Shown here one piece after another: positions 1-8,512 of a DNA stretch of 64,000 nt. Source of the DNA: an uncultured Collinsella sp. (lineage in GTDB: Bacteria; Actinomycetota; Coriobacteriia; Coriobacteriales; Coriobacteriaceae). The position numbers and the translations under genes were made by a program. Each line of letters starts with the position of its first letter. Within the stretch, counting starts at the first letter, position 1. Location of the stretch: the NCBI GenBank assembly GCA_900758375.1, contig CAAERJ010000060.1, forward strand, positions 1 to 64,000. Reading direction: 5' to 3'. The notes beneath the pieces were generated by a model, which saw only the letters and a list, made by a program, of their open reading frames with translations, did not search any database and was not told where the DNA came from.

Positions 1-7
1 AAGATTG

Positions 8-46
8 AAGGGCCTGACCCCGGAGGAGTACCGGAATCAGGCCCTT
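8..46 (-). terminator. Hairpin downstream of ubiX, probable terminator
   Basis: Arms AAGGGCCTGA and TCAGGCCCTT enclose a CCGG-containing inner stem. On the minus strand the hairpin is followed by CAATCTT, a weak T-rich tail. It lies about 95 nt past the ubiX stop, so it probably ends the ubiX operon transcript. The tail is poor, so termination efficiency is uncertain. Confidence 0.5.
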
Positions 47-140
47 GCGGCCTAGTCGCTATTTAGGGCGTCCAAGATTTGGGGCGCAGTTCACAGGGGC
101 AGCGGGCTCAAACACTACTCGTATCCTACCCTAAAGATGC

Positions 141-719
141 CTATGACCAGCGCTTATAGTTGGCGCACGACACGCCGACGGCCTCGAGTGCCTTGGCGGC
201 GATGTGATGCACCGCCTCATCGAGCGTGGCGGGGCCGTTGTAAAACGTGAGCATGGGCGGCATGAGCATGACGCCCGGCACGCGCGCCAGGCGTGCCATG
301 TTGTCGACATGGATCGCACTGAAGGGCGTCTCGCGCACCATAAGCACCAGGCGGCGCTGCTCTTTCATCTGCACATCGGCCGCACGCAGCAACAGGTTTT
401 CGCTGTAGCCGCTCGCGATGCCGGCGAGCGTCTTCATGGAGCAGGGAGCCACGATCATGCCGTCGACCGGATAGGTGCCGCTTGCGATGGCAGCGCCAAT
501 GTTCTTGTTGTCGTAGACCACATCGGCATAGCACGCAAACTCGTCGAGCGTCATGCCGAGCTCCTGCTCGATGGTGATCTCTCCCCCGCGCGTGACGACA
601 AGCGCCGACTCAGCGCCGGCCTGGCGCAGGCATTTGAGGCATTCAAGGCCCAGTGCCGCACCGCTGGCGCCAGACACGCCAACGACAATGCGACGGGGAC
701 GAACAGAAGACTCAGGCAT
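141..719 (-). CDS. ubiX: UbiX/Pad1-family flavin prenyltransferase
   Basis: 192 aa, the normal family length. UbiX enzymes join a dimethylallyl group to FMN to make prenylated FMN, the cofactor of UbiD decarboxylases; they are cytosolic flavoproteins. The N-terminal Rossmann-like motif VSGASGAALG (about residues 14-23) and the segment APCSMKTLAGIASGYSENLL (about residues 91-110), followed by the RETPFSAIHVDNM stretch, are the diagnostic family blocks. It is the last gene of a minus-strand run, 33 nt after ubiD, preceded by AAGGAG. The pairing with ubiD supports cofactor supply to that enzyme (inference). The equivalent gene of the Lactiplantibacillus gallate decarboxylase system is called lpdB. 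Confidence 0.93.
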   Translation of the reverse strand: MPESSVRPRRIVVGVSGASGAALGLECLKCLRQAGAESALVVTRGGEITIEQELGMTLDEFACYADVVYDNKNIGAAIASGTYPVDGMIVAPCSMKTLAGIASGYSENLLLRAADVQMKEQRRLVLMVRETPFSAIHVDNMARLARVPGVMLMPPMLTFYNGPATLDEAVHHIAAKALEAVGVSCANYKRWS

Positions 720-752
720 GACAACTCCTTAACTACTTGGTAGGGCTACTTA

Positions 753-2240
753 CTAGAAGGCGAGCTCGGCGGCCCACTTGTCCTTGTCGATCTCCATGAA
801 CTGCGAGCGGATGAAGTTCTTCTTGAGGTTAAACGGAACCGTGCAGTCGAAGATGGCCTTGCAGGCGATACCGTGCTCGCGGATCGAAGGATCGAACGCG
901 GGGTCGTTGGACGGATCGAGCACGTGGCAGTGGCAACCGGGGATGGTGATGAGGTCCACGTCGGCCTGGAAGCGTGTGGTCATGGCCCACATCACGTCGC
1001 TCATATCGAAGATGTCGACATCCTCGTCGACAAGGATGACGTGCTTGAGCTCGGAGAACGCCGAGAAGGCGAGCATGGCGGCGTTGCGCTGACGGCCCTC
1101 GTCATTTTTGCTCGACTTCTTGAACTGCATGATGGCAACGAACTTGCCGCCACCGCAGGGAGCGGCGTGAACGTTGAGCAGGCGGCCCGGGATAGCGGTC
1201 TCGACCATCTTGTAGATGGAGGCCTCGGTGGGGATACCGGCCATGGACACGTGCTCGTGCGAAGGGCCGATGCAGCTCTCCATAATGGGGTTGACGCGCG
1301 TGGTGACGGCGGTGATCTTGATCACCGGGCAGACCTTGGCGCCACCGGTGTAGCCGGGGAACTCGGGCATGGCGTAGCCGTGGCCGTTGACATCCTCGTT
1401 GATGGTCTCGTCGTGCATGAGGTAGCCCTCGAGCACGTACTCGGCATTGGCAATGCACTTCTGCGGAACGGTGACGCAGTCGGCAAGCTCGACGGCGCGG
1501 CCGCGCAGGGCGCCGGCGATCTGCAGCTCGTTGAAGCCGAGCGGCGTGGTGGGAGCCTCGAAGCCGCAGCACATGTACACGGCGGGGTCCAGGCCGATGG
1601 AGATGGAGATGGGCATATCCTCGCCGCGCTGGCAGTACTCGTCAAAGAACGCACCCAGGTGACGGCTGCCCGGGGTGATCCACATGGCGAGCTTGTCCTT
1701 GTCGACGCAGGAGAAGCGGTGGATGGTTACGTCGGACTGGGTGCCATCGGGGCTCGTGCCATAGGCGAGGCCCATGGTGATGTAGGGGCCGCCGTCAACG
1801 GGCGTGTTGATGGGAGCGGGAACGATCTTGCGCAGGTCAAAGCCCTCGTCGGTCGCCTTGTACACGACCTCCTGGCAGTCGACGTGCTTGCCCTCGGCGA
1901 TCTGCTCGGGGGCGATCAGGTTCTCGAAGCGCTTGCCGATCTCGAGGCCCAGGTGCTCCTCGTCCAGGTCGAGCAGGGCGGCAACGCGCTTGCGGCTGGC
2001 AAGCATACCGATGCAGACCTTGGCGTCGTCAAAGCCCTTGACGTTGTTGAAGACCATCGCCGGACCCTCTTTGGTCGGGCGCATGACGGTGCCGCCAGCA
2101 CCGACGTGACGGTAGACGCCCGAGACCTCGGCATCGGGATCGACCTGGGTGTCGGTCTCGAGCAGCTGGCCCGGCATCTCACGCAAAAAGTCGAGCGCGG
2201 AACGCAGGTCGTGGATCTGGGAAGCATCGGTAGTGGACAT
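753..2240 (-). CDS. UbiD-family decarboxylase, LpdC-like
   Basis: 495 aa from the ATG at 2240, chosen because GAAAGGAG lies just upstream; an in-frame ATG at 2336 lacks a ribosome binding site. UbiD enzymes use prenylated FMN for reversible decarboxylation of aromatic or unsaturated acids. Family features seen are the central PGSRHLGAFFDEY region, SCIGPSHEHVSMAGIPTE, and a C-terminal block PSNDPAFDPSIREHGIACKA then IFDCTVPF. That C-terminal block recalls the gallate/protocatechuate decarboxylase catalytic subunit (LpdC) more than ubiquinone-pathway UbiD, judged from memory of the family. A phenolic carboxylate substrate is an inference. Neighbours are the anion permease upstream (142 nt) and ubiX downstream. 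Confidence 0.9.
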   Translation of the reverse strand: MSTTDASQIHDLRSALDFLREMPGQLLETDTQVDPDAEVSGVYRHVGAGGTVMRPTKEGPAMVFNNVKGFDDAKVCIGMLASRKRVAALLDLDEEHLGLEIGKRFENLIAPEQIAEGKHVDCQEVVYKATDEGFDLRKIVPAPINTPVDGGPYITMGLAYGTSPDGTQSDVTIHRFSCVDKDKLAMWITPGSRHLGAFFDEYCQRGEDMPISISIGLDPAVYMCCGFEAPTTPLGFNELQIAGALRGRAVELADCVTVPQKCIANAEYVLEGYLMHDETINEDVNGHGYAMPEFPGYTGGAKVCPVIKITAVTTRVNPIMESCIGPSHEHVSMAGIPTEASIYKMVETAIPGRLLNVHAAPCGGGKFVAIMQFKKSSKNDEGRQRNAAMLAFSAFSELKHVILVDEDVDIFDMSDVMWAMTTRFQADVDLITIPGCHCHVLDPSNDPAFDPSIREHGIACKAIFDCTVPFNLKKNFIRSQFMEIDKDKWAAELAF

Positions 2241-2382
2241 GGCGTACTCCTTTCGGGAGAGTGTCCGGCGACGGGGTGCCGCCGGACGGGGTAACGTAAT
2301 GGGGCCGCGGCGCTCACAAATGGAGCGCTCGACCACTCGAAGTTCAAGCGCTTGGCTGCTTACAGCCGGGGCGCTCGACCGC

Positions 2383-3840
2383 TTACATCAGGCCAAAGAG
2401 GTGGAACCAGGCGGCCTCGACCAGCACGACGACAAAGACGACCGCGGTGAGGGGGATGCCCATGCGCATAGCCTCTTTGGAGGTGTAGCCGCCGGCGTCC
2501 TTGCCTTCGCCGATAAGGATCGGCAGGTTATGGAACGGCAGGATGTAGTGGATGTTGATGGACGTGAAGACGATGAGCGCCACGGCGAGTGGGCTCACGC
2601 TGGAGCCGGCGGCAAAGCTGATAAATGCCGGCACGCACACGCCGAGCACGGCCATGACCGAGCCCATGAACATGTGGATGATCATGGAAAGCGCGGCGAC
2701 GAGCAGGGCGAACAGGAAGATGTTCTCAGGCACGGAGCTGGGGAGCACGACGTCGGCGATCCAGGCGTTCATGCCGGTGGCACCGCCCACGGAGCCCACG
2801 GCCATGGCGGCCGTCAGGAACATGAGGGACTTGATGTCGACAGCGTTCCAGCTGGCGGGAGTGAGGACTTCGCCGATGATGGGCATGGCGAGAGCAACGC
2901 CAATGGCCAGGGTGACCCAGCCGATATAGTCGCCCGAGACGGTGAGCCACAGCGCGATGGCGATGACAAGCCACACGATGGTGCGGATCTCCTTGACGGA
3001 GAGCTTGCCGAGCGCGGCCTGCTTGGCCACGATCTGCTCGCGATCGTAGACGAGCTCCTTGCTGGGCTTAAAGAGGAAAAGGCCCAGGAACAGGGTGCAC
3101 AGCAGCGCAACCAGCATAGGCACGCTCATGTACAGGAACCAGTCGACGAAGGACGGGCTCATGCCGCCGGCCTCGGCACTGTACTGCGCAACGAGCGGGT
3201 TAAGCGTGGAGTCGCCCGTCAGGAAGAACATGGAACCCGGGGCGGCAGCGGCAAACACGAGGAAGCCGAGCTTGCCCTTGTCGTCGTCACCGTAGCCGGC
3301 GGACTCGGCGATGACCGAGACGACGGCGAGGATGAGGAAGGCGCGGGGGAACGGATGCGGGATCAGCAGCGACAGCACAAAGGTGAGCGCGAAGATCGAG
3401 ATGATGAGCGACTTGGCGTCGCGCACGAACTTGAGCATGAACGCGTAGGCGATGCGCTCGCCCAGGCCCGACTCCTTGACCGCGCTGGCGATGAGGTAGG
3501 CGCCGATGACGAGCCACATGGTGGCCTTGGTCCACGAGCTAAACGTGGAGGCGACCGTCGCCGAGATGCTCGCGGCGCCCGTGTCGTCCACGCACACCTT
3601 GAACAGGACGAGCAGTGCGCAGTAGAGCAGGCCCACAAAGCCCGGCTGTGCCACGCCGCATGCCCAGAACACCACCGTGGCGAGCGTCAGTGCCAGACAG
3701 GTCTGACCGCCGACCGTGAGCTCGACCGTCGAGCTCAGCTCCGCCAAAGGAAGAAACTTCACCAGCAAAAAGACAACGATACCCAGCACAAAGCCAATTT
3801 CGCGCTTGGTGATCTTAAACGCCTTCTTTTCCGCTTCCAT
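2383..3840 (-). CDS. DASS/SLC13-type anion permease
   Basis: 485 aa, strongly hydrophobic throughout with roughly 12 or more membrane segments beginning around residue 16. Composition and layout fit the divalent-anion/sodium symporter (SLC13, CitT) superfamily, which imports di- and tricarboxylates or sulfate. Visible landmarks are the polar loop FFLTGDSTLNPLVAQYS in the middle and INIHYILPFHNLPILIGEG near the C-terminus, the second of the two substrate-site hairpins. It sits between the LpdD-Nudix gene and ubiD on the same strand, so it probably imports the acid that UbiD decarboxylates. The substrate is not readable from sequence. Ribosome binding site AAAGGTGGGGAG precedes the ATG. Confidence 0.85.
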   Translation of the reverse strand: MEAEKKAFKITKREIGFVLGIVVFLLVKFLPLAELSSTVELTVGGQTCLALTLATVVFWACGVAQPGFVGLLYCALLVLFKVCVDDTGAASISATVASTFSSWTKATMWLVIGAYLIASAVKESGLGERIAYAFMLKFVRDAKSLIISIFALTFVLSLLIPHPFPRAFLILAVVSVIAESAGYGDDDKGKLGFLVFAAAAPGSMFFLTGDSTLNPLVAQYSAEAGGMSPSFVDWFLYMSVPMLVALLCTLFLGLFLFKPSKELVYDREQIVAKQAALGKLSVKEIRTIVWLVIAIALWLTVSGDYIGWVTLAIGVALAMPIIGEVLTPASWNAVDIKSLMFLTAAMAVGSVGGATGMNAWIADVVLPSSVPENIFLFALLVAALSMIIHMFMGSVMAVLGVCVPAFISFAAGSSVSPLAVALIVFTSINIHYILPFHNLPILIGEGKDAGGYTSKEAMRMGIPLTAVVFVVVLVEAAWFHLFGLM

Positions 3841-3991
3841 CTCCCCACCTTTCTTGTTGGGGGCGCTCCGAATTCGCAGCCATGTTGCCGCTTAAAAAGG
3901 GGCGCCCGTTATCGGACACCCCTTACGTTGCGCTGTGTTGCGGCAATACAGTCAAGCGGATTTTTTGGATGAGAAGCGATTCCCTAGACAA

Positions 3992-4056
3992 AAACCGTCA
4001 CAACATTCGACGCTTTTCCTCGTTTTCGAGATTTTCGCCGAATGTTGTGACGGTTT
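3992..4056. repeat. Inverted repeat between permease and LpdD-Nudix gene
   Basis: Two perfect 18-bp arms (3992-4009 and 4039-4056; half-site AAACCGTCACAACATTCG) surround a T/C-rich loop. In the minus-strand transcript the left arm is followed by TTGTCTAGGG, not a clean U-run. It may terminate or attenuate transcription after the LpdD-Nudix gene, or be a mobile palindrome; the sequence does not decide. Confidence 0.7.
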
Positions 4057-4058
4057 GG

Positions 4059-4086
4059 ATGTGGCAAAGGGACTGTCTTTTTTACA
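4059..4086. repeat. Degenerate copy of the 31-bp intergenic palindrome
   Basis: Left arm ATGTGGCAAAGGGACTGTC matches the palindrome seen intact at 5102, 10041, 19674, 36631 and 61757; the right arm has decayed to TCTTTTTTACAT. It overlaps the stop codon of the LpdD-Nudix gene. Confidence 0.65.
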
Positions 4087-5029
4087 TAGCGAGGGCCGTG
4101 CGGATGAATGGGTCGCCGAGGGCCTCGCGGAGCCAGGGGGCCAGCTGCTCGGGGTGACCCTGCAGGTAGCCTTTGAGCTCGGACGGAGCCACGCGACGCA
4201 CTTCCGAGATCTCCTCTTGGTTGATATGCAGCTCGCCCGGCTCAACATGGGCAAGGTAGACCTCGCACCATTCGCACTCGCAGCGACCGTCGCCGTGGTC
4301 CTCGCGGTACACCACGTGTCCGAGGTGCTTGAGCTGATCGGGCTCGCGCGTAATGCCGAGCTCTTCGTTGATGCGGCGCGCCGTGGCGGCCGCGACGTCT
4401 TCCCCGGGGAGCGGATGGCCGGCGCAGCTATCGGCCAGCACCCCGCCCCACAGGCGCTTGAGCGGACTGCGGCGACAGAGCAGCAGGCGCGCGTCTTCGC
4501 CCCGGCCCTCGACCAAAAGCGTCAGAAATGCCTGATGCAGGATGCCCTCACCAGCATGGGCCTCGATGCGGTCGACGGGGCCAAGCGCCTCGCCGGTCGC
4601 AGCATTGACCGCCACGACCTCGGCGCCCGCACCGCCCTCATCCCAGCCGGCGCGCAGAATGCGGGCTGCGGCTTCCTCGAGCGCGGCGATGAGCTCCTTG
4701 GTGGTGTCGAGCACGCGCTGCAGGTCGTCACCGCTCGCTTGTTCAACATGAAAACCCGTGCTTGCAACTACCGGCACGCCAAAGCGCGTGGCCAGCGCCG
4801 CCGCGATATCGTGCGCCGGGATCTCGTCTCGATGGCACGGAACGGCCAGGATGCTCACCGTTGCCGTACGGCCGGGCTCGGGGCGCGGAATGGCCTGCGC
4901 CGTGGCGCCCAGGTGCGCAAACTCCGGCGAGCAGGCGTACACCGCCATGCCTCGCGGCGTCACCGTCAGCTGGGCCTCGAGCGCAAACTTGCCCTCGCCC
5001 ACTGCAACCTTTGTCGTGTGCATACCCAT
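4082..5029 (-). CDS. LpdD-like domain fused to an IDI-like Nudix domain
   Basis: 315 aa from the ATG at 5029, which has CAGGAG at a good distance; the longer open frame upstream runs through a palindrome and is rejected. Residues about 5-125 resemble the small LpdD family (prenylated-flavin decarboxylase accessory protein): FAHLGATAQAIPRP, then TATVSILAVPCHRDEI and a GVPVVASTGFHVEQAS block. Residues about 136-305 are a type I isopentenyl-diphosphate isomerase-like Nudix domain: metal-ligand positions His158, His165, His205, Glu251 and Glu253 are all present. The catalytic Cys of E. coli Idi (Cys67, in CGHP) is aligned with Ala203; the only nearby Cys is Cys202. So it may be an isomerase with a shifted Cys, a prenyl-diphosphate hydrolase, or a binding module. 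First gene of the decarboxylase cluster. The family names are from recognition; the fusion and residues are read directly. Confidence 0.82.
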   Translation of the reverse strand: MGMHTTKVAVGEGKFALEAQLTVTPRGMAVYACSPEFAHLGATAQAIPRPEPGRTATVSILAVPCHRDEIPAHDIAAALATRFGVPVVASTGFHVEQASGDDLQRVLDTTKELIAALEEAAARILRAGWDEGGAGAEVVAVNAATGEALGPVDRIEAHAGEGILHQAFLTLLVEGRGEDARLLLCRRSPLKRLWGGVLADSCAGHPLPGEDVAAATARRINEELGITREPDQLKHLGHVVYREDHGDGRCECEWCEVYLAHVEPGELHINQEEISEVRRVAPSELKGYLQGHPEQLAPWLREALGDPFIRTALAM

Positions 5030-5101
5030 GGGATCTCCTGCCGCCCGCGATGTACCTGAGACCATCTTCGCCTGTATTGCGACTATACAGGCAAGCCCTC
5101 C

Positions 5102-5132
5102 ATGTGACAAAGGGACTGCCCCTTTGTCACAT
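5102..5132. repeat. 31-bp intergenic palindrome, intact copy
   Basis: Arms ATGTGACAAAGGG and CCCTTTGTCACAT with a 5-nt centre. It lies in the gap between the divergent LpdD-Nudix and MFS genes. Confidence 0.85.
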
Positions 5133-5190
5133 TCTGTTAGAGTTGCAGGGATTGAATCCCGCTTATTCATGCGACATTGGAGTGACAACC

Positions 5191-6444
5191 TTGACCGCTG
5201 CAACCACGCCTAAAAGTAAGCCAACCGCCGCCGCGCTCTCCCCCGCGCGCACCAAGCTCTGCCTGGCGCTGCTCGTGCTGTTGGGATTCTCGCTCGGCTG
5301 CTCCGAGTTCGTGGTCATCGGCATCGAAAGCGACTTGGCAACGGAACTCGGCATATCACTTGCCACTGCGGGCCAGCTCATCAGCGTGTTTGCGCTCGTC
5401 TACGCTATCGCGACGCCGGTGCTCGCGCTCAGCACGGGGCGATTCCGCCGCTACCAGCTGCTCGTGTGCTATAGCGTCGTCTTTGTGCTCGGCAACCTGG
5501 TCATGGCGTTGGCTCCCAACTTCCAGGTGCTGTTTATCTCACGCATTGTCCTGGGCTCTGTCTCGGGTGCGCTGCTCGCCGTGGGCGTGACGTACATCCC
5601 TGAGCTGCTATCCCCGCAGCAAACCTCACTTGCCATCTCGGTCGTGTACGGCGCGTTTTCCGTGGCGATGGTCTTTGTGACCTCGATTGGCAAGTTTGTG
5701 GCCGACACACTCGATTGGCACGTGGCCATGTACGGCACGCTGACCTTTGCCGTTTTGATCTGTAGCGCGCTCGTGGCGTTTATGCCTCGCGCCGGGCAGA
5801 CCGATGAGCCCGCCACCTTCCGCGAGCAGGCGGGGCTACTACGCGAGCCGAGTATCATCACCGGCATGCTCATCTTCTTGTTTGGCGTGGGCTCGGTCTA
5901 CGTATTCTACGGCTACGTGACGCCTTATCTGGAGCAGGTGCTGGGCATGGATACCGTTCAGGCGAGCACCACACTTATGGCCTATGGCGTGTTCTGCCTG
6001 ATCTCGAACATCCTGGGCGGATGGATCGATGCGCGTTTTGGCATGAAGGCGCTGCTGGTTACGTTTGTGCTGCAGGCGGCGGCACTGCTCGGGCTGTTTG
6101 CCGTGGGCGCCGCCATGCCGCTCGCGCTGGTCTTTGTCTTTAGCCTGGCGATGCTCATGTACCTGTTCTCGGTCTCATGCATCACGCACTTTATGGACGT
6201 GGCACGCAGCCGCCATCCCAAGTCGATGGTACTCGCAAGTTCGGTTGAGCCCATGGCGTTTAACGTCGGCATCTCGTTTGGCACCGCAGTGGGCGGCGCC
6301 GTGGTAAGCAGCGTTGGCATTGCGTACGTGGGCGCAGTGGGCGCCGCGTTCTCGCTTGTGGCCTGGGCCCTCACGCTGGTGACGATTAAGCTGGCTCGCT
6401 GGGAGCGCCGTCGTCAATCAGCACGGCCCTCAATACGGGCATAG
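5191..6444 (+). CDS. MFS transporter, DHA1/AraJ-like
   Basis: 417 aa if started at the TTG at 5191, which has GGAG eight bases upstream; a GTG at 5182 overlaps that site and no ATG fits. Twelve hydrophobic segments are visible, starting at LCLALLVLLGFSLGCSEFVV. The SEFVV(I)GI element in helix 1 and the LSTGRFRRYQLL loop between helices 2 and 3 are typical of the DHA1 drug/sugar exporter branch. It is divergent from the decarboxylase cluster, so it could export a product, for example a decarboxylated phenol, but nothing in the sequence proves that. The C-terminus ends in a basic tail (WERRRQSARPSIRA). Moderate certainty for an efflux role. Confidence 0.85.
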   Translation: MTAATTPKSKPTAAALSPARTKLCLALLVLLGFSLGCSEFVVIGIESDLATELGISLATAGQLISVFALVYAIATPVLALSTGRFRRYQLLVCYSVVFVLGNLVMALAPNFQVLFISRIVLGSVSGALLAVGVTYIPELLSPQQTSLAISVVYGAFSVAMVFVTSIGKFVADTLDWHVAMYGTLTFAVLICSALVAFMPRAGQTDEPATFREQAGLLREPSIITGMLIFLFGVGSVYVFYGYVTPYLEQVLGMDTVQASTTLMAYGVFCLISNILGGWIDARFGMKALLVTFVLQAAALLGLFAVGAAMPLALVFVFSLAMLMYLFSVSCITHFMDVARSRHPKSMVLASSVEPMAFNVGISFGTAVGGAVVSSVGIAYVGAVGAAFSLVAWALTLVTIKLARWERRRQSARPSIRA

Positions 6445-6534
6445 GGGCAAACATAGCCCAAGGTGGCGAGTAACCGGTGAAAACCGCCCAATATGAGTAT
6501 GTTTATCCGCCTGGAAGCTTCAGCAGTGCAATTT

Positions 6535-6619
6535 CGTGTATTTGAGATACACGCTTTTCTATTATTTCGTGTATTTCAAGTACATGAAATCGTGCTAAAC
6601 TATGTATCTGAAGTACACG
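6535..6619 (+). promoter_or_regulatory. Three phased palindromic sites upstream of ATPase gene
   Basis: Sites at 6535-6553 (CGTGTATTTGAGATACACG), 6568-6586 (CGTGTATTTCAAGTACATG) and 6601-6619 (TATGTATCTGAAGTACACG) have centres exactly 33 bp apart. Each is an imperfect palindrome with arms CGTGTA/TACACG. The last ends 19 bp before the start codon at 6639. The layout suggests an operator array read by a protein on one face of the helix, likely for autoregulation (inference). Confidence 0.8.
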
Positions 6620-6638
6620 AAATTGGAAAGGCGGCCCC

Positions 6639-8009
6639 ATGCGCAGATCAATCGAGTCCGTTATCGAATCATGGGCGACAAAGGACGCCTCACGCCCCCT
6701 CCTCATCCGTGGTGCGCGACGCGTAGGCAAAACGTACGCTGCCGAGGAAATCGGCAGGCGAATCGCCGGCGATGCGTTTGTCAAACTCGACTTTCAGACC
6801 GATCTTGAGCTGATCGCTCCGCTGTTCGATTGTCCCACCGACGACGTTGACACCATCGTGGCGCGGATTTCAGACTATAAACGCGCCCCCATTCGCAAAG
6901 AAACCACCTTCATCCTGTTTGACGAGGTGCAGCTCTGCGAACGGGCGCTCAACTCGCTTCGCTTTTTTTCGGGTTCGGGCTGGCGCATATGCGCGACCGG
7001 CAGTCAGCTCGGCGTCGCCACGCGCAAACGTAAGCTGCCTTTTCCCAGCGGCGTTCGTCAAGAGACCATGCATCCTATGTCGTTCGAGGAGTTTCTCTGG
7101 GCGCTCGATGAGGAGCAGATGGCCGATGCCATTCGTACCCACGCCGGCACGCTCGAGACCTACGCCGCGCACCAAGCCGCGCTCAGCCTGTTTCATCGAT
7201 ACCAGATCGTGGGCGGCATGCCCGCCGCCGTCAACGTATATCGCAAGACGTTATCCATCGAGGATGCGCGCGTCGAGCAGCGCGAAATCAACGAGACCTA
7301 TACCGCCGATATGACCGACCCCGAAAACGGGATCAGCGGCGTGGCGGCACGCAAGGTCTGGCGCTCCATTCCGTCCCAGCTGCTGAGATCGTCCACAAAA
7401 AAATTCAAGTACTCCGAGGTCGAACGCGGAGGCCGTCGCGCCAAGCTTATCGAGCCGCTCGACTGGCTCGAAGGCGCCGGTATCATATCGGTCAACAACC
7501 TGACCGAAGGCATCGAGCCTCCCCTCGTTCCCTTCGACGACGAAGATGGAAGTTTCTTTAAGGTCTATCTTCTCGATACCGGCCTCATGTTCTACAAACT
7601 CGGCATCAACCCGAGGCTCTGGCTCGACCTCAAAGAAGATTCCGCCATAGCGCTATCTTCCGACTTCCGAGGCGCCCTGGCGGAAAACTCGGTCATGCAA
7701 GCATTTTCGGGTAACAGCTTGCAGACGTATTACTGGGTGCCGCCGTCGTCTTGGAAGACGACCGGCGAGCTCGATTTTCTACTTCAGACCGACCGTATGG
7801 AAATCGTGCCCGTCGAGGTAAAGTCCGCACGCAACGTGCGCGCGAGAACCCTCGGGTCGTTCATGGACAAAGCCCGATCGCCATATGCCTACATTTTGTC
7901 CGAGAACAATTTTTTCCGCAGCGAAACCGATGACGGGCGCGAGCTACGCCACCTCCCCTTGTACGCAGCGGGCTTTATTGGAGCAAACTGCCTCAAGAGC
8001 AGTCTGTAA
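6639..8009 (+). CDS. AAA ATPase with DUF4143 C-terminal domain (first copy)
   Basis: 456 aa. The N-terminal AAA_14-type ATPase has a Walker A motif at residues 24-32 (RGARRVGKT) and Walker B at about 88-93 (ILFDEV). The C-terminal DUF4143 part contains a PD-(D/E)XK-like core: GELDFLLQ then EIVPVEVKS, followed by a conserved end SPYAYILSENNF. The family is widespread in gut bacteria and its function is not established; DNA binding or nuclease roles are proposed from the fold. The gene sits 195 bp after the MFS gene behind a triple palindromic site. A paralogue lies convergently at 8536-9897, with a phosphatase gene between them. Start chosen at the ATG after GGAAAGGCGG. Confidence 0.88.
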   Translation: MRRSIESVIESWATKDASRPLLIRGARRVGKTYAAEEIGRRIAGDAFVKLDFQTDLELIAPLFDCPTDDVDTIVARISDYKRAPIRKETTFILFDEVQLCERALNSLRFFSGSGWRICATGSQLGVATRKRKLPFPSGVRQETMHPMSFEEFLWALDEEQMADAIRTHAGTLETYAAHQAALSLFHRYQIVGGMPAAVNVYRKTLSIEDARVEQREINETYTADMTDPENGISGVAARKVWRSIPSQLLRSSTKKFKYSEVERGGRRAKLIEPLDWLEGAGIISVNNLTEGIEPPLVPFDDEDGSFFKVYLLDTGLMFYKLGINPRLWLDLKEDSAIALSSDFRGALAENSVMQAFSGNSLQTYYWVPPSSWKTTGELDFLLQTDRMEIVPVEVKSARNVRARTLGSFMDKARSPYAYILSENNFFRSETDDGRELRHLPLYAAGFIGANCLKSSL

Positions 8010-8042
8010 GCCCTGCACGACCGCCTAGAAAGGAAACCGCTC

Positions 8043-8489
8043 ATGCAACGCATACTGTTTATCTGCCATGGCAACATCTGTCGCTCGACGATGGCTGAGT
8101 CGGTGTTTACCGAGCTGGTGCGGCGCGCCGGGCGCGCGGGCGAGTTTGTCATTGACTCCGCTGCGACCTCGACCGAGGAGATCGGCAACCCGCCACACCA
8201 CGGTACCGTTGCCAAGCTGCGCGAGGTCGGGATTCCCGTCGTCGCACATCGTGCACGTCAGGTGCGTCGCGCGGAGTATGGCGACTGGGACCACATTGTC
8301 TATATGGACGACGAGAACGCGCGTGGCCTGCGTCGCATCTTTGGCGACGACCCCGACGGCAAGATTACGCGCATGCTCGATTGGACCGAGCGCCCCGGCG
8401 ACGTGGCCGACCCCTGGTACACCGGCAATTTCGATGCCACCTACCGCGACGTACTCGACGGCTGCACCGCTATGCTCGAGCAGCTGTAG
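8043..8489 (+). CDS. Low-molecular-weight protein tyrosine phosphatase
   Basis: 148 aa, the normal size. The N-terminal P-loop CHGNICRS (residues 9-16) is the CX5R(S/T) active site; the general acid Asp lies in VADPWYTGNF near residue 125, where family members have DP(W/Y). These enzymes dephosphorylate phosphotyrosine in proteins and, in Gram-positives, often act with capsule-linked kinases or arginine phosphorylation; no kinase is nearby. The gene starts 33 nt after the first DUF4143 ATPase with AGAAAGGA upstream, so it may be co-transcribed with it. Nothing else points to its substrate. Confidence 0.93.
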   Translation: MQRILFICHGNICRSTMAESVFTELVRRAGRAGEFVIDSAATSTEEIGNPPHHGTVAKLREVGIPVVAHRARQVRRAEYGDWDHIVYMDDENARGLRRIFGDDPDGKITRMLDWTERPGDVADPWYTGNFDATYRDVLDGCTAMLEQL

Positions 8490-8512
8490 GCAATCGAGGT
8501 CGCGGGCCACGC

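Noticed and set aside
3992..4056. Attachment site or phage remnant
   Set aside because: No integrase, tRNA target or phage genes nearby; it is better read as a hairpin between two genes.
5029..5203. 58-residue N-terminal extension of the LpdD-Nudix protein
   Set aside because: It would be translated through the 31-bp palindrome and lacks a ribosome site; the ATG at 5029 has CAGGAG.
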